Below, one piece after another: positions 54,104 to 63,743 of a stretch of DNA of 64,000 bases (its first letter is position 1; each line of letters begins with the position of its first letter). Source of the DNA: Chromatiaceae bacterium (lineage in GTDB: Bacteria; Pseudomonadota; Gammaproteobacteria; Chromatiales; Chromatiaceae); contig CP037918.1 of assembly GCA_019356535.1 (NCBI GenBank), positions 1,268,315 to 1,332,314 on the forward strand, read 5' to 3'. The position numbers were made by a program, and so were the translations under genes. Below the pieces are notes generated by a model. It worked only from the letters and a program-made list of their open reading frames with translations, made no database searches and was not told the origin of the DNA.

Positions 54104-55236
54104 GTCAGCAGGCCGGCCAGGCGTTCCAGACCCTGCTCGATGCGCGATACCTCGGTGGTGTAGGCGAAGCGCACATGGCGCGCGGTGTCATTGTCGCCGA
54201 AATCGCTCCCCGGGGTGATCGCCACACCGGCCTCCTCGAGCAGGCGTTGCGCAAAGGTTTCACCGTCTTCGTCAAGGTGTTCGGGCAGGCCGGCATACAG
54301 GTAGAAGGCCCCGCCGGGCGGCTGCGGGGGCAAGACGAAGCCCAGCTCGCGCAGGCCGGCGAACAGGCGGTCACGCCGTGCCTGGAACACCTGCCGGCGA
54401 CGCTCCAGCTCGTCGAGCACCGGGGGAGCGAAGGCCGCCAGCGCCGCGTGCTGGGCCACGGTGGGCGGCGCCAGAAACAGGTTCTGCGCCAGTCGGTCGA
54501 TGGGCTCCACCCAGGCCTCGGGCACCACCGCCCAGCCGACGCGGTAGCCGGTCATGCCGAAGAACTTGGAGAAGCTGTTGATCACGAACAGGCCTTCTTC
54601 GCCCAGCGCCAGCGCGGTTTGCGGTGGGGTGTCGTATTGCAGGCCCTGGTAGATCTCGTCCACGATCAGGAAGCGCTGCTGCGCACGCAGTGCGCGGTAG
54701 AGGACAGCCAGTCGCTCAGCGGAAATCAGCTCGCCGGTCGGGTTGGCCGGGCTGGCCAGCATCATGCCGGACAAGCCCGGCGTTTCCGCCGCCCGCTCCG
54801 GATCGACCGCCACCGCCTCGCCACCGTAGAGCGCGATCATGTGGCGGTTGCACGGATAGCCGGGGTCCTGGATGCCGATGCGGTCCCCGGGGTCGATCAG
54901 CACGCCCAGCACCAGCTGCAGCGCGCCCGAGGCACCCGGGGTGACGATCACCCGCGCGGGGTCGATGGAGAGGCCGAAGCGCTCCCCATACCAGCCGGCG
55001 ATGGCCTCGCGCAGCGCCGGCAGACCGAGTGCCGGGGTGTAATGGGTCTGACCACGCGCCAGTGCCGCCTGCGCCGCGGCATTGACCGCCTCGGGAGCGG
55101 GGAAGTCCGGCTCGCCGACCTCCATGTGCACGATGTCGCGCCCGGCCGCCTGCAGTGCCTGCGCCCGGGCCAGGATGGCCATCACTCGGAACGGGGCAAT
55201 GCCCTGCATGCGTGTGGCGGGTGCGGGCCAGGACAT
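54100..55236 (-). CDS. Pyridoxal phosphate-dependent aminotransferase (class I/II)
   Basis: Transaminase of 378 residues. The PLP Lys is in FVINSFSKFFGMTGYRVGWA; VHMEVGEPDFPAPEAVNAAA, TPGASGALQLVLGVLIDPGD, LASPANPTGELISAERL and FLIVDEIYQGLQYD are typical of aspartate/alanine-type enzymes. The amino donor cannot be fixed. The stop codon (TAG) is read from the last bases of the inverted-repeat element at 53934-54103, so its C-terminus was probably reset by that insertion. It lies 2 nt after cbbY. Confidence 0.88.
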   Translation of the reverse strand: MSWPAPATRMQGIAPFRVMAILARAQALQAAGRDIVHMEVGEPDFPAPEAVNAAAQAALARGQTHYTPALGLPALREAIAGWYGERFGLSIDPARVIVTPGASGALQLVLGVLIDPGDRIGIQDPGYPCNRHMIALYGGEAVAVDPERAAETPGLSGMMLASPANPTGELISAERLAVLYRALRAQQRFLIVDEIYQGLQYDTPPQTALALGEEGLFVINSFSKFFGMTGYRVGWAVVPEAWVEPIDRLAQNLFLAPPTVAQHAALAAFAPPVLDELERRRQVFQARRDRLFAGLRELGFVLPPQPPGGAFYLYAGLPEHLDEDGETFAQRLLEEAGVAITPGSDFGDNDTARHVRFAYTTEVSRIEQGLERLAGLLT

Positions 55237-55238
55237 GC

Positions 55239-56006
55239 TCAGAGGGTCTCCAGCAGGGCCAGATCGACCGGCCCGGGCAGGGGCTCGCCATCGGCCCGGC
55301 GCGGCGGTGTGCCCGGTTCGCCGAGCTGGTCGAGCACCAGGCTGGCGCGCGAGAAGTCCTGGCCGAGGGTGTAGTCGTTGGTAGTGACCACGATGCGCGA
55401 GATGCCGGCATCGGCGGCCGAGTTCACGCCGTGTCCGGAATCCTCGAAGGCGATCACCCGCTCCGGGGGCAACCCCAGGCGCTCGAGCACCCAGACATAG
55501 ATGTCCGGTGCGGGCTTCTTGGCCGGCACGATGTCACCGGCACCGATCTCGGCGAACCAGCCGATCGATTCGGCGCCCAGGGTGTTCTCCAGCAACGAGG
55601 TCACGTTGTCCATGGTGGTGGTAGTGGCGATCGCCAGCGGGATGCCCGCCTCGCGCGCCTCGCGCAGCAGGCGTTCCACACCCGGGCGCAGGGGCACCCG
55701 GCCCTCGGCCATCAGCGCCTTGTAGTGCTCGGTCTTGGCCGCATGCAGCCCGGCGACAAAGCCGTCCAGGTCCGCGGGGGGCTCGAAGGCGGTATTGAAC
55801 TCGCGCAGGTAGTACTTGATGCGCTCCTTGCCGCCGGTCACTGCCAGCAGCTTGCCATAGAGCGCCACATCCCAGTCCCAGTCGAGACCGGCATCGGCGA
55901 AGGCACGGTTGAAGGCCACCCGGTGACCATCGCGTTCGGTGTCGGCCAGGGTGCCGTCCACGTCGAAGATCAAGGCTTCAATCTCACTCACGATCGACTG
56001 CTCCAC
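55239..56006 (-). CDS. cbbY: CbbY-type HAD phosphatase
   Basis: HAD phosphatase of 255 residues. The motifs IEALIFDVDGTLADTERDGH, LLAVTGGKERIKYYLREF, PLAIATTTTMDNVTSLL, DIVPAKKPAPDIYVWVLERL and VIAFEDSGHGVNSAADAG closely follow Rhodobacter CbbY, which removes the Rubisco inhibitor xylulose 1,5-bisphosphate. That would imply Calvin-cycle CO2 fixation, but no other cbb gene is in the window. It is cotranscribed with the aminotransferase. ATG 56006 is used; a GTG six codons in is an alternative. Confidence 0.82.
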   Translation of the reverse strand: MEQSIVSEIEALIFDVDGTLADTERDGHRVAFNRAFADAGLDWDWDVALYGKLLAVTGGKERIKYYLREFNTAFEPPADLDGFVAGLHAAKTEHYKALMAEGRVPLRPGVERLLREAREAGIPLAIATTTTMDNVTSLLENTLGAESIGWFAEIGAGDIVPAKKPAPDIYVWVLERLGLPPERVIAFEDSGHGVNSAADAGISRIVVTTNDYTLGQDFSRASLVLDQLGEPGTPPRRADGEPLPGPVDLALLETL

Positions 56007-56123
56007 AAAGAAAGGCCGCGCAGCATAACAAGCATCCGGCGGGCTCGGCCATCTTGCGGTGCGACCTTGGCCGCGGTTCCGGCTTCATGGTAACGTGAAG
56101 TTTTACACGCGAGGTGGTCGAAG

Positions 56124-56558
56124 ATGCCGGGAAATTCCGCCGACCTGGCCCATTACGAAGGCTTCGAGCCCTATCGTCCCACCGCGGACGAGCCCTATAT
56201 GAGCGCTGGCCAGGAGGCACACTTCCGGGCCATGCTGGAGCACTGGCGGCGCATGCTGATGGAAGAGGTCGATCGCACGGTCGACCACATGAAGGCCGAG
56301 GCCACCCTGCACGCCGACCCCAACGACCGCGCCACCCAGGAATCCGACATCGGCCTGGAACTGCGCACTCGCGACCGCGAGCGCAAGCTCATCAACAAGA
56401 TCAACCAGGCCCTGCGGCAGCTCGACGAGCACGACTACGGCTATTGCAAGGAATGCGGCGTGGAGATCGGTCTCCGGCGGCTCGAGGCCCGACCCACCGC
56501 CGAGTTGTGCATCGACTGCAAGACGGCCCAAGAACAGCAGGAAAAGCACTTCAGCTGA
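56124..56558 (+). CDS. dksA: RNA polymerase-binding transcription factor DksA
   Basis: DksA of 144 residues, the partner of ppGpp in the stringent response. The coiled-coil region holds HWRRMLMEEVDRTVDHMKAE with the tip DPNDRATQESDIGLELRTRD (Asp pair), and the Zn finger is YGYCKECGVEIGLRRLEARP through AELCIDCKTAQEQ, with four Cys. It stands 6 nt before gluQ, the standard dksA-gluQ operon. Confidence 0.96.
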   Translation: MPGNSADLAHYEGFEPYRPTADEPYMSAGQEAHFRAMLEHWRRMLMEEVDRTVDHMKAEATLHADPNDRATQESDIGLELRTRDRERKLINKINQALRQLDEHDYGYCKECGVEIGLRRLEARPTAELCIDCKTAQEQQEKHFS

Positions 56559-56564
56559 ATCGTC

Positions 56565-57482
56565 ATGGCGGATCGCCCGGCCGTGCCACCTTATCGCGGA
56601 CGCTTCGCCCCCTCGCCCACCGGGCGACTGCACTTCGGTTCTCTCGTCACGGCCCTGGCCAGCCGGATCGATGCCCTGGCCCACCACGGCGAATGGCTGG
56701 TGCGTATCGACGATCTCGACCAGACCCGCTGCCGCCCCAGCCTGGTAGACGACATCCTGCGCAGCCTCGAGGCCTTCGGCATGCACTGGGACGGTGAATT
56801 GCGTTACCAGAGCCGGACCACCGAGGCCTATGCCGAGGCACTGGACCGGCTGCGGGCGCTGGGAAAGGTCTACTTCTGCCGTTGCAGCCGCAAGACGGTA
56901 CGCGAGCAGGCCCGGCGGGAAGGTATCGAGGGCCCGATCTACGCTGGCACCTGCCGAGACCTGGGACTCGACGATGCCCCGGGACGTGCTGCCCGCCTGC
57001 GCACCGACGATGAGCCGGTCGGCTTTACCGACCGGGTGTTCGGCACGCAGATGCAGCGCCTGGCGAGTGACATCGGCGATTTCGTGATCCGTCGCGCCGA
57101 CGGTTATTTCGCTTATCAACTGGCCGTGGTGGTGGACGATGCCCTGGCCGGGATCACCCACGTGGTGCGCGGTGCCGACCTGCTGGCGTCCACACCGCGC
57201 CAGATCTGTCTGCAGCGGTTGCTGAGAACGAGCACGCCGGCCTACCTGCACGTACCATTGGTACGGGATCGGAATGGCCGCAAGCTCAGCAAGCGCGAGG
57301 CCGCCCAGCCGGTCGATGAGCAGCGGCCACTGGCCACCCTGCTCGCCGCCTGGCGCTGGCTGGGACAGGCGATGCCCGATTCCGACCTTACCCTGGAAGA
57401 ATTCTGGCAATGGGCGCCGACCGCGTGGCAAATCGAACACATGAGGAAACTTCGAGATGACACAGCCCCCCGTTCCCTATGA
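56565..57482 (+). CDS. gluQ: Glutamyl-Q tRNA(Asp) synthetase
   Basis: GluRS paralogue of 305 residues lacking the anticodon-binding domain; it attaches glutamate to queuosine of tRNA-Asp. The nucleotide-binding motif is [20 protein letters not shown], Zn-type Cys residues are in VYFCRCSRKTVREQA and YAGTCRDLGL, and the KMSKS-like loop is DRNGRKLSKREAAQPV. Its end overlaps the globin gene by 26 nt. Confidence 0.95.
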   Translation: MADRPAVPPYRGRFAPSPTGRLHFGSLVTALASRIDALAHHGEWLVRIDDLDQTRCRPSLVDDILRSLEAFGMHWDGELRYQSRTTEAYAEALDRLRALGKVYFCRCSRKTVREQARREGIEGPIYAGTCRDLGLDDAPGRAARLRTDDEPVGFTDRVFGTQMQRLASDIGDFVIRRADGYFAYQLAVVVDDALAGITHVVRGADLLASTPRQICLQRLLRTSTPAYLHVPLVRDRNGRKLSKREAAQPVDEQRPLATLLAAWRWLGQAMPDSDLTLEEFWQWAPTAWQIEHMRKLRDDTAPRSL

Positions 57483-57891
57483 GTTGCTCGGTGGCGAGCA
57501 AGGCGTACGCGAACTGGTCGATCGTTTCTACGACTACATGGACAGCCTGCCCGAAGCACGCGAGGTCCGTGCCATGCATGCCAAGAGCCTGCGCGCCTCG
57601 CGCGAGAAGCTGTTCCTGTTCCTGAGCGGCTGGCTGGGCGGTCCCGACCTGTACGTGCAGAAATTCGGCCACCCCATGTTGCGCCGGCGCCACCTGCCCT
57701 TCCCCATCGGGGTGAAGGAGCGAGACCAGTGGATGCTGTGCATGCGCAAGGCGCTGGCCGACATGGACATCGACGACACCCTGCGCTCGCGTCTGGAGCA
57801 GGCCTTCATGCAGACCGCCAATCACATGCGCAACCAGCCAGAGCAAGAGGCCGACCCACGCCTCCCGATCGCGCCGGCGCCGAAGAAATGA
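57457..57891 (+). CDS. Group II truncated haemoglobin
   Basis: TrHbII-type globin of 144 residues. PYELLGGEQGVRELVDRFYD is the usual start, the proximal His lies in VQKFGHPMLRRRHLPFPIG, and KLFLFLSGWLGGPDLY is the E-F segment; DQWMLCMRKALADMDID carries the Trp of the G helix. Such proteins bind O2 or NO and may protect from nitrosative stress. It is coupled to gluQ by overlap. Confidence 0.92.
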   Translation: MTQPPVPYELLGGEQGVRELVDRFYDYMDSLPEAREVRAMHAKSLRASREKLFLFLSGWLGGPDLYVQKFGHPMLRRRHLPFPIGVKERDQWMLCMRKALADMDIDDTLRSRLEQAFMQTANHMRNQPEQEADPRLPIAPAPKK

Positions 57892-58065
57892 AGCGCCGAA
57901 GTGGCGCCCGCAGACGGAAGCCACAAACCGATACCAAACAATGTGGCGCCGCCCATTCCCCCATGGCGGAGACAGCATGAATTCCGGGAGGAACAGTGTC
58001 CAGGAATTCAGGGCTTTACAGATGTGCCCATTCCGGGCCGGGGGAATACTACCGCTGCGGGTGGG

Positions 58066-59586
58066 CTAATCCAGATGCTCAGCCCCTGACCAGTGGCTGT
58101 CCAGCTTAAGCGTGGTAAGCGTATCCTCACGAATGGCCGCCAGTCGGTCCGCGTGGGCCACGATGGACACCCCATAGGACGGAATGATTTGGCGAACTTT
58201 CTTCTGCCATGAATCAGTGGCGAGACGCTCGGCGAAGCACTTCTCTATTACCTCCAAGGCTATCGGCACGATGGTGGATGCACCCGGGGATGCACCCAGC
58301 AACCCCGCCAGGGAACGATCCTCAGCTGTCAGCACCTCGGTTCCGAACTCCAACTTTCCGCCATGTTTAGAGCAAGGCTTGATAATCTGGACACGCTTCC
58401 CCGCTTCCCTAAGCTCCCAGTCCGACTCCATTGCTTCGGGATAGAACCGCCGGAGACTGGCCATGAAATCGCGACGCCCCTGAAAGGACTCACGGATGAG
58501 GTAACGGATCAGGTCAAGCTGGCGCATTCCAACCGAGAGCATCGGTTTCAGATTGCTTGCGTTGAGACTGCGAAAAATATCAACCGGCGAGCTGTTACGT
58601 AAGAAACGGGTCGTCAAACCAGCAAAAGGACCGAACAACAACATTCGTTCACCCTCGATGATACGGGTATCGAGGTGAGGAACCGACATCGGGGGGGCAC
58701 CTACCGGGGCCATACCATAGACCTTGGCCCAGTGTCTTCTCGCGACCTCCGGGTTGCGGCAGATTAGCCATGAACCGCTCACCGGAAACCCGCCATATCC
58801 CCGTACAGAAGGAATGCCCGCCTTTTGCAGCAGTTCCAGCGAACCGCCACCCGCTCCCACGAATACAAAATTTGCCTCCACCACCCGTTCGGCACCGGTG
58901 CTGCGTTCCCGCAGCTCGATACGCCACCGACCATCGGCCAGTTGGCGCAACCCCCGCACCTCATGACCGACCCACAACTCAAAACCGGGTTGTGACTGCA
59001 AGTGGGCAATCATGGCACGGGCAATGGCGCCAAAATTGACATCGGTGCCATAGGGCACCCGGGTGGCCGCTACCTTCTGTCCGAGCTGCCTGCCTTCCAT
59101 TAACAGTGGGGCCCATTGCCGGATCTCGTCCGGATCCTCGGTGTAGGCCATGTCCGAGAACATCAGGTGCTCGGTCATCTTCTTCCAGCGCTTGCGCAGG
59201 AAGGACACGTTTTCCGTCCCCCAGACAAAGCTCATGTGAGGCACCGGATTGATGAACTCGGAAGGATCTTGCACCACGCCCTTTTTCACCAGGTAGGACC
59301 AGAACTGCAGATTCACCTCGTAACGGGCGTTGATACCGAAAACCCGGTGGATATCCACCTCACCGTTAGGTAACTGCGGTGTGTAATTGAGTTCGCAATA
59401 GGCGGCGTGCCCGGTACCGGCATTATTCCATGCGTGACTGCTTTCCTGGACCACCTCATCCATTCGTTCAGCCATGATCATGGAAAGCGAGGAGTCGAGC
59501 TCCACCAGCATGCTGCCAAGGGTGGCATTCATGAGCCCACCACCAATGAGAAATACGTCAGTGCTTACCACAAGGGATTTACCCAT
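58066..59586 (-). CDS. mqo: Malate:quinone oxidoreductase
   Basis: Membrane-associated FAD enzyme of 506 residues that oxidises malate to oxaloacetate and passes electrons to quinone. The FAD motif is DVFLIGGGLMNATLGSMLVE; QESSHAWNNAGTGHAAYCEL, YTPQLPNGEVDIHRVFGINA and LLGASPGASTIVPIALEVIE are conserved. It follows aceK and aceA in the same direction, linking malate oxidation to the glyoxylate bypass. Its base composition is less GC-rich than that of neighbours such as gluQ. Confidence 0.94.
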   Translation of the reverse strand: MGKSLVVSTDVFLIGGGLMNATLGSMLVELDSSLSMIMAERMDEVVQESSHAWNNAGTGHAAYCELNYTPQLPNGEVDIHRVFGINARYEVNLQFWSYLVKKGVVQDPSEFINPVPHMSFVWGTENVSFLRKRWKKMTEHLMFSDMAYTEDPDEIRQWAPLLMEGRQLGQKVAATRVPYGTDVNFGAIARAMIAHLQSQPGFELWVGHEVRGLRQLADGRWRIELRERSTGAERVVEANFVFVGAGGGSLELLQKAGIPSVRGYGGFPVSGSWLICRNPEVARRHWAKVYGMAPVGAPPMSVPHLDTRIIEGERMLLFGPFAGLTTRFLRNSSPVDIFRSLNASNLKPMLSVGMRQLDLIRYLIRESFQGRRDFMASLRRFYPEAMESDWELREAGKRVQIIKPCSKHGGKLEFGTEVLTAEDRSLAGLLGASPGASTIVPIALEVIEKCFAERLATDSWQKKVRQIIPSYGVSIVAHADRLAAIREDTLTTLKLDSHWSGAEHLD

Positions 59587-59646
59587 ATTCTGTTACCCGT
59601 CCTGCTTGGCATTCGCCCCTTCATATGGGGTGAGTGAGTGGCCTTG

Positions 59647-61452
59647 TCAGGCCGAAGGAAAGCGACTCTCTGCCCGGTAAGGGTAGATATCGGGCACCTG
59701 CTCTGCCTGGACCATCGCCTGTATCTCCCGCCAGGTCTCTGCCCGCAGCAGGTCTGCATGGGTTTCCAGAAAGGCCCTGCGCCAGCGTGGATCGGTCATC
59801 AGGAAAGTACCGAACTCTTCCGGGAAGATATCGTTCTCGGCCACGGCATACCAGGGTTCGGCAGCCATTTCCTGTTCCGGCGTCTGCGGTTCGGGGATAC
59901 GCCGAAAACGGCAGTCTTCGATCGGAACGATCTCGTCGTAATCGTAGAAGATCACCCGGCCATGGCGGGTCACGCCGAAGTTCTTGAGCAACAGATCGCC
60001 TGGAAATATCCCTGCCCCTGCGATCTCCCGCAACGCATTGCCATACTCGCACATTGCCTGACGCAGCGCTGTATCGTCAGCCTGCTCCAGAAAAAGATTC
60101 AATGGGTTGAGCCGCCGCTCGATGAACAGGTGACGAATCACCACCTGACCTCCCTCGATGCTGACCTTGCTCGGCGCCGCATCCAGCAATTCCTGCAACA
60201 GCCCAGGATCGAAGCGGTTCACCGGGAAGGCGGCATGCGAGAACTCCCAGGTGTCGGCCATCCGCCCCACACGGTCCTGACGCTTGACGAACCGGTATTT
60301 GGCAATGACCTCGGCCTCGGTGGTGCGCTTGACCGAGGGGAATCGATCGCGGATCACCTTGAAGACATAGGGATAGGACGGCAGCGTGAACACCAGCATT
60401 ACCATCCCGGTAATCCCTGGTGCCACCTGCAGGCGGTCACTGGAATTGCGCAGATGGTCCAGGAAATCGCGGTAGAACTCCGCCTTGCCCTGCTTGTGGA
60501 AGCCGATGGCCGTGTAGAGATCGGCCGCGGACTTGCCCGGCAGGCAAGACAGGAGAAAGCGCACCACCGCGGAGGGCACTTCACAATCGGCCATGAAATA
60601 GGCCCGCGCAAAGCTGAACACGTTGGCGACATCGTCCGGCTCGGTGACCAGTGCATCGACCCGCACCCTGCCACCGCGCGTTCTCAGCAAGGGCAGTACG
60701 AAGGGGTGCCGCGCGTTGCCGTTGATCACCCTTCCGACTACGTAGGCGGCCTTGTTGCGATAGAAGACCGAACGCAGCACCTGGACCTGGAAGTGCCGGG
60801 TCAAGCCTTCGGAGGGGATTGGCAGTCGGCTCACAGCGCGCAGCAGATGGCAGAGATCACGTCGCCGGTTCTCGTAGGGCAGACCCAGATCGATATCCCG
60901 CAACAGCCTGTCGAGCGCGGTAGCCCAGCCTTCCTGGGTTGGGTAATAGCTCCGGTAGGCCGGCACTTCTCCTTCGATCCGTTCGGTGGAAACCGCAGGG
61001 CGGACGAAGATGTGATCGTTGTTGTAGTAACGCCGGTGAAACAGGCCCACGAACACCGAATTGTAGAAGGTCTCGGCCAGCTCGGGCTGACGGTGACCGT
61101 ACAGCAACCCCAGGTACTGGAACTTGATCTCCTGCCAAAGCTCATGCTCGGCCGTATGCAGGCCATAATGTTCACGCAACAGGGCGATCGCCTCTCGCAC
61201 CCGCTGATCATAAAGGCTGATGCGTCGCGCACTGTCTTCCCTGACCGCCTGCCAGTCACCCTCGATAAAGTACTGACGGGCCCGCTGCGTGGTTTCACGG
61301 AAGATCCGAAAGTGGCGGTCGAAGGCCTCGAGAATGGCCTGCGCGATGGCACGCGCCCGGGCCCGCTGGCCCGGGCCCTGGGTTTCCGGGAAACTGCCTG
61401 GATCACCCGACACGAGGTCGGACCTGGACGATCCGAGCAGGTAGCGCGTCAT
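59647..61452 (-). CDS. aceK: Isocitrate dehydrogenase kinase/phosphatase
   Basis: Bifunctional regulator of 601 residues that phosphorylates isocitrate dehydrogenase to push isocitrate into the glyoxylate bypass, and reverses it. YYNNDHIFVRPAVSTERIEG, the ATP loop VAPGITGMVMLVFTLPSYPY with VFKVIRDRF, and GVTRHGRVIFYDYDEIVPIE are characteristic. It lies 14 nt after aceA, and mqo follows after 60 nt. Confidence 0.95.
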   Translation of the reverse strand: MTRYLLGSSRSDLVSGDPGSFPETQGPGQRARARAIAQAILEAFDRHFRIFRETTQRARQYFIEGDWQAVREDSARRISLYDQRVREAIALLREHYGLHTAEHELWQEIKFQYLGLLYGHRQPELAETFYNSVFVGLFHRRYYNNDHIFVRPAVSTERIEGEVPAYRSYYPTQEGWATALDRLLRDIDLGLPYENRRRDLCHLLRAVSRLPIPSEGLTRHFQVQVLRSVFYRNKAAYVVGRVINGNARHPFVLPLLRTRGGRVRVDALVTEPDDVANVFSFARAYFMADCEVPSAVVRFLLSCLPGKSAADLYTAIGFHKQGKAEFYRDFLDHLRNSSDRLQVAPGITGMVMLVFTLPSYPYVFKVIRDRFPSVKRTTEAEVIAKYRFVKRQDRVGRMADTWEFSHAAFPVNRFDPGLLQELLDAAPSKVSIEGGQVVIRHLFIERRLNPLNLFLEQADDTALRQAMCEYGNALREIAGAGIFPGDLLLKNFGVTRHGRVIFYDYDEIVPIEDCRFRRIPEPQTPEQEMAAEPWYAVAENDIFPEEFGTFLMTDPRWRRAFLETHADLLRAETWREIQAMVQAEQVPDIYPYRAESRFPSA

Positions 61453-61466
61453 CGACCTTGGCCGAT

Positions 61467-62777
61467 TCAGGCGAACTGGGCCTCTTCGGTCGATCCGGCA
61501 AGCGCGGTCACCGACGAGGTGCCGCCCTGGATGACCGTGGTGATGTCATCGAAGTAACCGGCACCCACCTCCTGCTGATGGGAGACGAAGGTATAACCCT
61601 TTTCGCGGGCGGCGAACTCAGGTTCCTGGACCTTTTCCACGTAATGTTTCATGCCCTGTCCCCGGGCATAGTCGTAGGCCAGGTCGAACATGTTGAACCA
61701 CATGTTGTGGATACCGGCCAGGGTGATGAACTGGTACTTGTACCCCATATCCGACAGCTCGTCCTGGAAGCGCGCAATGGTGGCTTCGTCAAGGTTCTTC
61801 TTCCAGTTGAACGACGGCGAGCAGTTGTAGGCAAGCAGCTTGTTCGGGTTCTCGGCCAGCACCGCCTGGGCAAACTCCCGGGCAAACCCCAGGTCGGGTG
61901 TGCCAGTCTCGCACCAGACCAGGTCCGCATAGGGTGCGTAGGCCAGGCCGCGCGAGATGGCCTGTTCGAGACCGTTCCTGACACGGTAGAAGCCCTCTGC
62001 GGTGCGCTCGCCGGTAAGGAAGGGACGGTCATAGTCATCCACATCCGAAGTCAACAGGTTGGCTGCCTCCGAGTCGGTTCTGGCCAGCAGCAAGGTCGGC
62101 ACACCCATCACGTCCGCCGCCAAGCGCGCCGCAATCAGTTTCTGCACTGCCTCCTGGGTGGGCACCAGCACCTTGCCTCCCATGTGGCCACATTTCTTCA
62201 CCGCGGCCAGTTGGTCCTCGAAATGTACGCCGGCGGCACCATTGGCGATCATGTTCTTCATCAGCTCATAGGCATTGAGCACACCACCGAAGCCGGCTTC
62301 GGCATCTGCCACGATAGGCAGGAAGTAATCGATATAGCCCTCGTCGCCGGGCCCGATGCCCCGCGCCCACTGAATCTCGTCGGCACGTTTGAAGGCATTG
62401 TTGATGCGCCTGACCATGGTCGGTACCGAATCGTAGGCATACAGCGACTGGTCGGGATACATGGTCTCGGAAGTATTGGCGTCTGCTGCCACCTGCCAAC
62501 CCGACAGGTAGATGGCCTCGATCCCAGCCTTCGCCTGCTGCACTGCCTGGCCGCCAGTCAGGGCGCCGAGACAGTTCACGTAACCCTTCTTGGCCCCACC
62601 GTGCAACAGTTCCCAGAGCTTGTGCGCACCGTTCTGGGCGTAGGTGTATTCCGGCTGCACCGACCCACGCAGGCGCACCACGTCCTCGGCCGTGTAACCA
62701 CGCTTTACGTCTTTCCAGCGCGGGTTCTCCGCCCAATCCTTTTCTAGTGCGGCGATCTGCTCCTGTCTGCTCTTCAT
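61467..62777 (-). CDS. aceA: Isocitrate lyase
   Basis: Splits isocitrate to succinate and glyoxylate, first step of the glyoxylate bypass. It has 436 residues. The catalytic loop is [20 protein letters not shown] (KKCGH), and [34 protein letters not shown] and [20 protein letters not shown] are conserved. The promoter region is shared with a broken LysR-type regulator and has a perfect LysR-type operator. Malate synthase is not adjacent. Confidence 0.96.
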   Translation of the reverse strand: MKSRQEQIAALEKDWAENPRWKDVKRGYTAEDVVRLRGSVQPEYTYAQNGAHKLWELLHGGAKKGYVNCLGALTGGQAVQQAKAGIEAIYLSGWQVAADANTSETMYPDQSLYAYDSVPTMVRRINNAFKRADEIQWARGIGPGDEGYIDYFLPIVADAEAGFGGVLNAYELMKNMIANGAAGVHFEDQLAAVKKCGHMGGKVLVPTQEAVQKLIAARLAADVMGVPTLLLARTDSEAANLLTSDVDDYDRPFLTGERTAEGFYRVRNGLEQAISRGLAYAPYADLVWCETGTPDLGFAREFAQAVLAENPNKLLAYNCSPSFNWKKNLDEATIARFQDELSDMGYKYQFITLAGIHNMWFNMFDLAYDYARGQGMKHYVEKVQEPEFAAREKGYTFVSHQQEVGAGYFDDITTVIQGGTSSVTALAGSTEEAQFA

Positions 62778-62910
62778 CGGGGTTGCTCCTTTGGTCTTTG
62801 TCGGTATTGATCAAGAAGGGGAATCCCGGCGTCACCGGCGGGGCTGCCTTTTACTGAAACTAGAGATTAAGCTAATGCTTGTATTTTCCAATCCAATTGT
62901 TTCAATGAAC

Positions 62911-62931
62911 ATTATTGGATTACACAATAAT
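62911..62931. promoter_or_regulatory. LysR-type operator in the aceA upstream region
   Basis: ATTATTG (62911-62917), 7-nt spacer, CAATAAT (62925-62931): a perfect inverted repeat of the T-N11-A form. AATCCAAT (62890-62897) and ATTGGATT (62914-62921) give a second overlapping inverted repeat. It lies 130-150 nt before aceA and just before the broken regulator gene. Confidence 0.5.
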
Positions 62932-62954
62932 TCTCCCCGGACCATCAGAAGCAA

Positions 62955-63743
62955 ATGGCCAACCCCCCTGCTACAAGCAGAACCGTCTCCAGCAACTGCG
63001 CGCTTTCTGCCACGCGGCGCAATGCGGCAGCATCACCGAGGCCACGAAGGACCTGTTCTTCACTCAATGGAAGTCACCGTGTTCGAGCAGCGCCCCCAAG
63101 GACGGCCTGCCCCCGGAAGGCGAGGTGTTGTTATCGGCTGGGCTATCCGCTGGTCGAGGCCATCGACAGGCGGCAGGACTCCTTTCACGCTCACATGGGC
63201 AACCTGCAGAAGGGGGGGGCTGAACATCGCCGTCGGCGGGTCCAGCATCCGGCATGTGCTGCCGGAGACCACACGGGGCCAGCCCATCCGCTGGCACACA
63301 AGGACCAGATCACGCTGAAAGACATCTCGGAACGTGGCCTGCTCCTGTCTCTGCGAGCTGTGTCCGCCTGGCGCACCGTCGAGCTGGCATTCCGGCAACA
63401 CGACCTGCAGTTCAAGGTGCCCCTGGAGGCCGGGGACTGGGAGGTGATCAAGAAGCACGCGGGGCTCGGCACAGACATCTCCATCGTCACCGACGTGTGC
63501 CTCACCGACATCGACAAGCTCGCGGTGAAATCGCTGGGAAAATACTTTCCCACGCGTTCCCTCGGCCTCGTCTTGCACCGCGGCAACTCCCTGTCACCAG
63601 CGGCGGTGCGCTATATCGACGTGTTACGTGAATACCATCTCGATAGGATCCGTCCGAGGCGAGCCAATGCGCCAATTACTGAGTCAATGGGCGCGGCGCA
63701 CCAGGATCCCGTCGGCATCAGCATAGATCCAGTCACCGGGTGA
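62955..63743 (+). pseudogene. LysR-type regulator, broken by frameshifts and an HTH deletion
   Basis: Pieces of one LysR-type regulator occur in three frames. NRLQQLRAFCHAAQCGSITE with ATKDLFFTQ (from about 62975) is the HTH; about 14 residues of the recognition part are missing; MEVTVFEQR follows in another frame; then YRLGYPLVEAIDRRQDSFHA with HMGNLQKGG, NIAVGGSSIRHVLPETTRG, and finally a long intact effector-domain end from about 63310 (ITLKDISERGLLLSL, LEAGDWEVIKKHAGLGTDIS, SLGKYFPTRSLGLVLHRGN). Runs of C near 62963 and G near 63211 are shift points. At least four lesions make activity very unlikely. The final frame runs into rraA on the other strand. Confidence 0.8.

Noticed and set aside
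57892..58065. Possible small gene between the globin and mqo genes
   Set aside because: No frame with a ribosome binding site and sensible composition; treated as an intergenic gap between converging genes.
59638..61557. 639-residue open frame antisense to aceK
   Set aside because: aceK on the minus strand is complete; the antisense frame has no protein-like motifs.
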